Below, one piece after another: positions 57,086 through 64,000 of a DNA stretch of 64,000 nucleotides. Where the stretch lies: contig JAAQVN010000001.1 of NCBI GenBank assembly GCA_011754535.1, positions 1,860,001 to 1,924,000 on the forward strand, written 5' to 3'. Under the pieces are notes generated by a model, which did not search any database, was not told the DNA's origin, and worked only from the letters and a program-made list of their open reading frames with translations. Each line of letters starts with the position of its first letter. Position 1 is the first letter of the stretch. The position numbers and the translations under genes were made by a program. Source of the stretch: Enterobacter asburiae. Its GTDB lineage: Bacteria; Pseudomonadota; Gammaproteobacteria; Enterobacterales; Enterobacteriaceae.

Positions 57086-57922
57086 TCGAGTTCCACCCTT
57101 TTATTCAGCAGGCGCGACGCGCGCCAGTAGACCAGCAGCATCAGCCCCATCACTACCGTCAGCGTAATGCTTGTCGCGGAACCGAACGGCCAGTCGCGGA
57201 TGTTCAGGAACTGACTCTTGATCACGTTACCGATCAGCAGGTTTTTCGCTCCGCCCATCAGGTCGGACACGTAGAACAGGCCCATCGCCGGAAGCATCAC
57301 CAGCAGACAGCCGGCAATAATGCCGGGCATGGTCAGCGGAATAATAATGCGGATGAAGGTCTGAAGCTTGTCAGCCCCCAGGTCTTTTGCCGCCTCCAGT
57401 AGCGGTTTATCAAGCTTCTCGATACTGGAGTAGAGCGGCATCACCATAAACGGCAGCAGGATATAGACCAGACCAACGATCACCGCGCTCGGGGTAAACA
57501 TGATGCGTATCGGCGTATCGATTACCCCCAGCCACAGCAGAAATTCATTGAGGTAGCCTTTGGTGCTGAGGAAGATTTTCAGCCCGTAGATGCGAATCAG
57601 CGAGTTAGTCCAGAACGGCACAATCAGCAGAAACAGCAGCAGCGGGCGCACCTTCTGTGGCAGCCTGGCCAGGAACCATGCGAAAGGGTACCCCAGCAGC
57701 AGGCAGGCCACGGTAGCCATCAGCGCCATATTAAGCGAGTGCAGCAGCACGTCGAAATAGAGCGGATCGAGCAGGCGCGCGTAGTTGTCCAGCGTAAAGA
57801 CCAGCGAAACGAAGTTTGTATCGTCCCGGGTCAGGAAGCTGGTGGCAACGATCATCAGGTTGGGTAAAAAGACAAACAGCACAAGCCAACCGACGATAGT
57901 GGCAATCACCACCTTCTGGAAC

Positions 57923-57939
<17 letters not shown>
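57082..57939 (-). CDS. potB: Spermidine/putrescine permease PotB
   Basis: PotB is the second permease of the polyamine importer, with about six membrane segments. The EAA loop is [20 protein letters not shown]. The ATG at 57939 (MKNTSKFQK) gives 285 aa, the length of the currently accepted E. coli protein; a TTG four codons upstream is rejected. It overlaps the end of potA by 17 nt and potC by 4 nt. Confidence 0.96.
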
Positions 57940-59041
<1,102 letters not shown>

Positions 59042-59247
59042 TTTTTGCGCTGTCCCATATAGACGCCTCAGGCAGCAGACTGAAGCGGGGTTTGTGTGTA
59101 ACCACCTTGGTGACTCGTAATGAGGGCGGACATTCTACGGCAATCCCCCGTAATCGCCAATCCTTGTCACTGATTCATAAGCTACATTTATTAACGCATA
59201 AAGATATAAACGTAAAAAGTTCTCGTTTGCGGGATAAAAGTGACCTG

Positions 59248-59277
59248 ACGCAATATTTGCGTTTTGATGCTTATTGA
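59248..59277 (+). promoter_or_regulatory. Inverted repeat and partial FNR-like site upstream of pepT
   Basis: ACGCAA, TAT, TTGCGT (59248-59262) is a perfect 6-bp palindrome. TTGAT-GCTT-ATTGA (59264-59277) matches the FNR consensus fully in its first half and in 3 of 5 bases in the second. pepT is known to be FNR-induced in Salmonella. The rest of the 267-nt potA-pepT gap is AT-rich, with no gene. Confidence 0.4.
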
Positions 59278-59308
59278 TAATGTTGTCACGAAAAGTGAGG
59301 GTGACTGC

Positions 59309-60532
59309 ATGGATAAATTACTTGAGCGTTTTTTACAGTATGTTTCGCTGGATACCCAATCTAAGCCGGGTGTCCGCCAGGTGCCAAGCACCGAAGGCCA
59401 GTGGAAGTTGTTAAACCTGCTTAAAGAGCAGCTTGACGCCATGGGGCTGGTCAACGTCACGTTAAGCGAAAAAGGCACTGTGATGGGAACGCTGCCGGCG
59501 AATGTGCCGGGTGATATTCCGGCGATTGGCTTTATCTCCCATGTCGACACCTCTCCGGATTTTAGCGGTAAGCATGTTAACCCGCAGATCGTGGAAAACT
59601 ACCGCGGCGGCGATATTGCGCTGGGTATTGGCGACGAAGTGCTGTCTCCGGTGATGTTCCCGGTGCTGCACCAGTTGCTCGGCCAGACGCTGATCACCAC
59701 CGACGGTAAAACGCTGCTGGGGGCGGATGACAAGGCGGGCATCGCGGAGATCATGACCGCGCTGGCGGTGCTGAAAGAGAAAAATATCCCGCACGGAGAT
59801 ATCCGCGTGGCCTTTACGCCGGACGAAGAGGTCGGCAAAGGCGCGAAGCACTTCGACGTGGAAGCCTTTAACGCGCAGTGGGCCTATACCGTTGACGGCG
59901 GCGGCGTCGGTGAACTGGAGTATGAAAACTTCAATGCCGCGTCCGTCACGATCAAAATTGTCGGTAACAACGTTCACCCCGGTTCGGCGAAAGGCGTCAT
60001 GGTGAACGCCTTGTCGCTGGCGTCGCGTATTCATGCGGAAGTCCCGGCGGAAGAGAGCCCTGAACAGACCGAAGGTTACGAGGGCTTTTATCACCTCACC
60101 AGCATCAAAGGCACCGTGGACAGCGCGCAGATGCACTACATCATCCGCGATTTCGACCGCAAAGCCTTTGAGGCCCGCAAGCGCAAGATGATGGAGATCG
60201 CTAAGAAGGTTGGTAAAGGATTACACCCTGATTGCTATATTGAGCTCATTATCGAAGATAGCTATTACAATATGCGCGAGAAGGTGATGGCCCATCCGCA
60301 CATTCTTGATATCGCCCAGCAGGCGATGCGCGACTGTGATATTGAACCGCAGCTGAAGCCGATTCGCGGCGGCACCGACGGTTCTCAGCTGTCGTTTATG
60401 GGACTGCCGTGCCCGAACTTGTTTACCGGTGGCTATAACTACCACGGCAAGCATGAGTTTGTGACGCTGGAAGGGATGGAAAAAGCAGTGAAGGTGATAG
60501 TGCGGATAGCGGAACTTACTGCAAAAGGCTAA
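59309..60532 (+). CDS. pepT: Peptidase T (tripeptide aminopeptidase)
   Basis: PepT is a cytoplasmic zinc tripeptidase of the M20B family. Metal and catalytic residues lie in [10 protein letters not shown] (His, Asp), GADDKAG (bridging Asp), [10 protein letters not shown] (catalytic Glu pair), [12 protein letters not shown] and the C-terminal HGKHEFV. It is 407 aa from the ATG at 59309 ([17 protein letters not shown]), one residue off the E. coli length. An in-frame ATG 15 codons upstream is rejected because it would start inside the promoter region. It diverges from potA. Confidence 0.96.
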   Translation: MDKLLERFLQYVSLDTQSKPGVRQVPSTEGQWKLLNLLKEQLDAMGLVNVTLSEKGTVMGTLPANVPGDIPAIGFISHVDTSPDFSGKHVNPQIVENYRGGDIALGIGDEVLSPVMFPVLHQLLGQTLITTDGKTLLGADDKAGIAEIMTALAVLKEKNIPHGDIRVAFTPDEEVGKGAKHFDVEAFNAQWAYTVDGGGVGELEYENFNAASVTIKIVGNNVHPGSAKGVMVNALSLASRIHAEVPAEESPEQTEGYEGFYHLTSIKGTVDSAQMHYIIRDFDRKAFEARKRKMMEIAKKVGKGLHPDCYIELIIEDSYYNMREKVMAHPHILDIAQQAMRDCDIEPQLKPIRGGTDGSQLSFMGLPCPNLFTGGYNYHGKHEFVTLEGMEKAVKVIVRIAELTAKG

Positions 60533-60537
60533 AAAAC

Positions 60538-60608
60538 GCCCGGTGGCGCTAGGCTTACCGGGCCTACATTCGGATCGTAGGTCGGGTAAGGCGAAGCCGC
60601 CACCCGAC
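60538..60608 (+). repeat. REP pair (BIME) upstream of the RAYT gene
   Basis: Two REP units in opposite orientation: GCCCGGTGGCGC...GCTTACCGGGC (60538-60563) and GTCGGGTAAGGCG...GCCACCCGAC (60581-60608). They are joined by CCTACATTCGGATCGTAGG, which recurs with one change downstream of the transposase gene. Confidence 0.88.
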
Positions 60609-60627
60609 AATGAGGCAAGGAGTGCCC

Positions 60628-61119
60628 ATGTCAAACTATCGTCGCCACTACATCCCCGGCGGTACATGGTTTTTCACCGTAAACCTGCAAAACCGCCAGA
60701 GCGATTTGCTTACCCGTTATATCGACAGTCTGCGCGCTGCCACCTCTTTGGTTAAACGTGCAAAGCCGTTCACGATCAACGCATGGGTTATTCTGCCTGA
60801 GCATATGCACTGTATCTGGACCTTACCGGAAGGAGATAGCGACTTTTCGGCACGCTGGCGGGATATCAAAAAAACGTTTAGCCGCAACATCGACATGCGC
60901 CACGTATGGCAGCCGCGTTTCTGGGAGCACACCATTCGCAATGAAAAGGATTACCTGCGACATATGGATTACGTCTACATCAATCCGGTGAAGCATGGCT
61001 ATGTCAGTAAGGTTATTGACTGGCCTTTTTCAACGTTTCATCGCGATGTGGCTGAAGGTTTGTATCCGGTGGATTGGGCGGGAGAGATCGAGGATTTTGC
61101 GGCGGGTGAGCGGAAGTGA
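60628..61119 (+). CDS. REP-associated tyrosine transposase (RAYT)
   Basis: This is a Y1 transposase-like (IS200/IS605-related) protein of the RAYT family, thought to mobilise REP sequences. The HUH metal motif is HMH in LPEHMHCIWTLP (about residues 59-70). The likely catalytic tyrosine lies in YLRHMDYVYINPVKHGY (about residues 113-130), and the N terminus YRRHYIPGGTWFFTVNL is typical. The ATG at 60628 gives 163 aa, with AAGGAG in front; the six-codon upstream extension is rejected. The gene is flanked on both sides by inverted REP pairs and lies between pepT and roxA. It appears intact. Confidence 0.93.
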   Translation: MSNYRRHYIPGGTWFFTVNLQNRQSDLLTRYIDSLRAATSLVKRAKPFTINAWVILPEHMHCIWTLPEGDSDFSARWRDIKKTFSRNIDMRHVWQPRFWEHTIRNEKDYLRHMDYVYINPVKHGYVSKVIDWPFSTFHRDVAEGLYPVDWAGEIEDFAAGERK

Positions 61120-61122
61120 AAA

Positions 61123-61193
61123 GCCGGGTGGCGGCTACGCCTTACCCGGCCTACATTCGGATCGCAGGCCCGGTAAGCGAAGCGCTACCGGGC
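61123..61193 (+). repeat. REP pair (BIME) downstream of the RAYT gene
   Basis: REP units GCCGGGTGGCGG...CTTACCCGGC (61123-61150) and GCCCGGTAAGCG...CGCTACCGGGC (61168-61193) face each other across CCTACATTCGGATCGCAGG. This is the same architecture and nearly the same linker as the upstream pair. It begins 3 nt after the transposase stop and ends 11 nt before the roxA stop. Confidence 0.88.
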
Positions 61194-61204
61194 ATTAAAG
61201 CAAC

Positions 61205-62326
61205 TCAGTCCTCAAAGAACCAGTACCCGCTGTTGACCAGCGCGGCCAGCATCGCGAGGAAGGACGGGTCTTCCAGCGCATCGCCAAAGGTGTCGGCAGT
61301 CAACACCAGATGGCTGGCAATGGCTTCCAGCGCCGGTCGGTGTGGAGAGTCCAGCTTCTCGCCGTTGACGAACACCTCTTCACCAATGCGCAGCACGCGC
61401 AATCCGCCCAGACGTACCAGCTTGTCGCCTTGCTGGAGCGCATCGTAAATCTCGTCCGCCTGATACGGCGGCTCCGGTGGCGCAACGTCCAGCTCGTGGC
61501 GGGACTGGCTGATAAACTCGCCAAACCATTGTTTAAAGTGTTCCGGCTCGTTGATCAGATCCAGCATCATGCCGCGCAGTTTATCCAGCTCTTCTGGCAC
61601 AATATCTGCCGGATGCTCTCGCGCAGGTACATCCGGATCGCTGTAGCGATAGCTGCCCAGCTCGCGCTGCAGAACATAGTCGGCAAAGCCGCTGATCATC
61701 TCGCGACCGCTCGGCGCGCGGAATCCAACGGAGTAGTTCAGCGAGTTCTCCAGGGAGTAACCTTCATGAGGGAATCCCGGCGGAATGTAGAGGATATCGC
61801 CCGGCTCCAGCTCTTCGTCGATAATTCCTTCGAACGGATCCACCTGAAGCAGATCCGGGTGCGGGCAGTGCTGTTTCATTGGCACTTTTTCGCCCACGCG
61901 CCAGCGGCGGCGGCCCGTACCCTGAATGATAAACACGTCGTACTGGTCCAGATGCGGACCCACGCCGCCGCCCGGTACAGAGAAGGAGATCATCAGATCG
62001 TCCATTCGCCAGTCGGGCAGGGCGCGGAACGGGCGCATTAGCGCGGCAGTTGGCTCGTGCCAGTGGTTGACCGCCTGTACCAGCAGCGACCAGTTGCTTT
62101 CGCCGAGGTGATCGTAGCTTTCGAAAGGACCGTGGCTGACCTGCCATTTCCCGTCCTGGTGGCTGACCAGGCGGCTGTCGACTTCGTTTTCCATGGCCAG
62201 ACCGGCCAGCTCGTCAGGCGAGATAGGGTCGACAAAGTTGCTGAACCCGCGTTTCAGAACCACCGGGCGCTTTTGCCAGTAACGTTCGATAAACTCGGGC
62301 CAGTTAAGTGTTAAGTGATAATCCAT
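61205..62326 (-). CDS. roxA: 50S ribosomal protein L16 3-hydroxylase RoxA (YcfD)
   Basis: RoxA is a JmjC-type 2-oxoglutarate/Fe(II) oxygenase that hydroxylates an arginine of ribosomal protein L16. The iron facial triad starts with His125 and Asp127 in GPHLDQYDVF, at the E. coli positions, and the second His lies in FPHEGYSLENSLNYSVG. It is 373 aa, the E. coli length. Downstream of the JmjC domain are the dimerisation and winged-helix domains. The RAYT/REP unit abuts its 3' end. Confidence 0.96.
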   Translation of the reverse strand: MDYHLTLNWPEFIERYWQKRPVVLKRGFSNFVDPISPDELAGLAMENEVDSRLVSHQDGKWQVSHGPFESYDHLGESNWSLLVQAVNHWHEPTAALMRPFRALPDWRMDDLMISFSVPGGGVGPHLDQYDVFIIQGTGRRRWRVGEKVPMKQHCPHPDLLQVDPFEGIIDEELEPGDILYIPPGFPHEGYSLENSLNYSVGFRAPSGREMISGFADYVLQRELGSYRYSDPDVPAREHPADIVPEELDKLRGMMLDLINEPEHFKQWFGEFISQSRHELDVAPPEPPYQADEIYDALQQGDKLVRLGGLRVLRIGEEVFVNGEKLDSPHRPALEAIASHLVLTADTFGDALEDPSFLAMLAALVNSGYWFFED

Positions 62327-62417
62327 ATTTTTTTATTCCGCAGGCTCTTACTGACTCGGATTATAACGGAAGCTCAGGCCCCCGGCTGCGAGATCCTCGC
62401 ATTTTTCACATAACGGG

Positions 62418-63881
62418 TTAACTATCGTCCGAAGTGGGCTGCTGTCGACCAAAAATCACTTCCATTCTGGCCCCACCCAGCAAGCTTTCGCTGGTTTCGA
62501 TTTTGCCATCGTACTGGTCGACAATCTCGCGGGCCACGGCTAATCCCACCCCCTGACCGGGACGCAGCGTATCCGCTCGCTGACCGCGATCGAACACCAC
62601 ATCACGTTTATTGCGCGGGATCCCCGGGCCATCATCCTCGACGATAATATGTAATTCGTTATCCGTCTGGCGCGCCGACACTTCCACAAACTCCAGGCAG
62701 TACTTGCAGGCGTTATCCAACAGGTTGCCCATCACTTCCATAAAGTCATTTTTTTCGCCGACAAAGCTAATCTCAGGCGAAATATCGAGGCTGATATTCA
62801 CCCCTTTACGCTGATACACCTTGTTGAGCGCGGACGTGAGATTATCCAGCAGCGGGGCTACCGGGTGCAGCTCGCGGCTCAGGAGCGCGCTGCCGGAACG
62901 CATGCTGGCGCGGTGCAGATAATAGCCAATTTGCTGCGAGATTCGGCTGATCTGTTCCAGCATCACCGGCTCGGCATCGTCGACGCTCAACTTTGAGCTG
63001 CGCATTGAACGCAGGGTGCTTTGCATCACGGCCAGCGGTGTTTTCAGGCTGTGCGTGAGGTCGGTCAGGGTCGTACGGTACTTATCATAGCGTTCACGCT
63101 CGCTTTTCAGCAGGCGATTGAGGTTACGCACCAGGCTGGTCAGCTCACGGGTGGTTTCCGGGTTGAGCTTTTCACGATGATGTTCCTCAAGCTCGCGCAC
63201 CTCTCGCGCCAGGGACTCAATAGGGCGCAAGCTCCACCACGCCGCCACCCAAAGCAGCGGGATCACCAGCAGCAGGTTTGCGGCGAGAACATAAACGAAC
63301 CAGCCCCAGACCTTATAGGAACGTTTTAGCTCAACCGGGATGGTGTCAATCACCACAATGGTCAACTGCGGCATGTTCATGGTCGCCGGGTAGATATTGA
63401 TCGCCACCGAGTGCGTCATCTCCGTCTCGGCATCGTCAGCGCGGATTTCATTGAGCTTTTGCTGCATTGAGCGATCTTCGCGGATCAGGGTGCTGGTGGT
63501 GTTGAGATCGGCTTCAATCTCATGAAATCCGTTGGTTTTGAGCCATTCAGGACGAATGCTATTCACCAGCCACGGAATATCGCGCTGCGCCCAAAGCAAC
63601 TTTCCCTTTTCGTTATAAATCATTGCCAGGGTTGGGCTCTGCTGATTCAGATTTTCCGGCATTTCAACGGTGATGTGGTTGTCTTCCCATTTCGCCAGGG
63701 TATAAAACAGATTGCTTTCGCCGCGTAACAGACGAAAGGTCGTTTTATCGAAGCTGACGCTGTACCCTACGAGGGCGACCATACCGTAGGAGAGCGACAG
63801 CACCAACACCACCGCGGCCGTAGCCAGTAAAAAGCGAACCCGCAGCGAGAGGGGCAGAATATGGCGCAAAATCCGTCTCAT
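62418..63881 (-). CDS. phoQ: Sensor histidine kinase PhoQ
   Basis: PhoQ senses low Mg2+, acidic pH and cationic peptides and phosphorylates PhoP. Two membrane segments (about 17-43 and 193-217) enclose the periplasmic PAS-like sensor; a HAMP domain follows. The phosphorylated His277 lies in [12 protein letters not shown], with N box [13 protein letters not shown]1 DDGPGIP and G2 GQGVGLAVA. It is 487 aa (486 in E. coli). The acidic membrane-facing patch at 148-154 has four acidic residues here (ADDAETE), against six in E. coli. Its ATG directly follows the phoP stop. Confidence 0.97.
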   Translation of the reverse strand: MRRILRHILPLSLRVRFLLATAAVVLVLSLSYGMVALVGYSVSFDKTTFRLLRGESNLFYTLAKWEDNHITVEMPENLNQQSPTLAMIYNEKGKLLWAQRDIPWLVNSIRPEWLKTNGFHEIEADLNTTSTLIREDRSMQQKLNEIRADDAETEMTHSVAINIYPATMNMPQLTIVVIDTIPVELKRSYKVWGWFVYVLAANLLLVIPLLWVAAWWSLRPIESLAREVRELEEHHREKLNPETTRELTSLVRNLNRLLKSERERYDKYRTTLTDLTHSLKTPLAVMQSTLRSMRSSKLSVDDAEPVMLEQISRISQQIGYYLHRASMRSGSALLSRELHPVAPLLDNLTSALNKVYQRKGVNISLDISPEISFVGEKNDFMEVMGNLLDNACKYCLEFVEVSARQTDNELHIIVEDDGPGIPRNKRDVVFDRGQRADTLRPGQGVGLAVAREIVDQYDGKIETSESLLGGARMEVIFGRQQPTSDDS

Positions 63882-64000
63882 TTAGCGTAATTCAAACAGG
63901 TAGCCCTGACCGCGGACGGTGGTAATCACATCCTGCGGATACTGCGCCTGAATTTTCTTACGCAAACGCCCCATCAGCACGTCGATGGTGTGACTCTCGC
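63882..64000 (-). CDS. phoP: Response regulator PhoP (3' end, partial)
   Basis: These are the last 38 residues of PhoP, cut by the window edge. The sequence reads [20 protein letters not shown] and ends GQGYLFELR, the C-terminal part of the OmpR-type winged-helix DNA-binding domain and almost identical to E. coli PhoP. The TAA is immediately followed by the phoQ ATG on the minus strand, the usual phoPQ operon structure. The receiver domain and promoter lie outside the window. Confidence 0.97.
   Translation of the reverse strand, partial: ESHTIDVLMGRLRKKIQAQYPQDVITTVRGQGYLFELR

Noticed and set aside
60543..60755. 70-aa ORF overlapping the upstream REP pair and RAYT start
   Set aside because: It translates repeat sequence and is in a different frame from the real transposase gene.

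Overview
This window is a stretch of conserved core chromosome from a member of the Enterobacteriaceae close to Enterobacter, Lelliottia or Kosakonia. Gene order follows the Escherichia coli/Salmonella mviM to phoP region almost gene for gene. Protein lengths and catalytic residue numbers match E. coli in nearly every case, but FhuE, the C-terminal half of RNase E, FlgM, HolB and ThiK have diverged enough to rule out E. coli itself. The genus is inference. I see no prophage, plasmid, CRISPR array, rRNA or tRNA gene.

Layout. 1-2.6 kb: mviM and the lipid II flippase murJ. 2.6-14.2 kb: the flagellar cluster, with flgN-flgM-flgA on the minus strand diverging from flgBCDEFGHIJKL. The FlhDC-type region lies between flgA and flgB, and sigma-28 promoters precede flgM and flgK. 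14.2-16.5 kb: an accessory divergent pair (MFS transporter and LysR regulator) inserted between flgL and rne. 16.5-21.8 kb: rne, with a long leader, diverges from rluC; maf2 (yceF) follows. 21.9-28.1 kb: the ribosomal/fatty-acid run yceD-rpmF-plsX-fabH-fabD-fabG-acpP-fabF. 28.3-32.5 kb: pabC-mltG-tmk-holB-tatD.

32.8-45 kb: ptsG, fhuE, hinT-ycfL-lpoB-thiK-nagZ-ycfP, ndh, ycfJ, comR, bhsA and ldtC. 45-55 kb: mfd, ycfT, the lipoprotein-export operon lolCDE, nagK and cobB. 55-64 kb: the spermidine/putrescine transporter potABCD, pepT, a REP-flanked RAYT transposase gene, roxA, phoQ and the 3' end of phoP, which runs off the right edge.

Several blocks act together: flagellar rod, hook and junction assembly; fatty-acid initiation and elongation around ACP; envelope maintenance (MurJ, MltG, LpoB, NagZ/NagK recycling, LdtC, LolCDE); and polyamine import. 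I did not find a convincing undescribed multi-gene system. The observations most worth checking are the complete REP/RAYT unit between pepT and roxA, an apparent one-base loss in the potA start region, the MFS/LysR insertion with its palindromic operator, two perfect hairpins between rpmF and plsX, a possible flgL 3'-UTR small RNA, and the missing serine in the YcfP nucleophile elbow.
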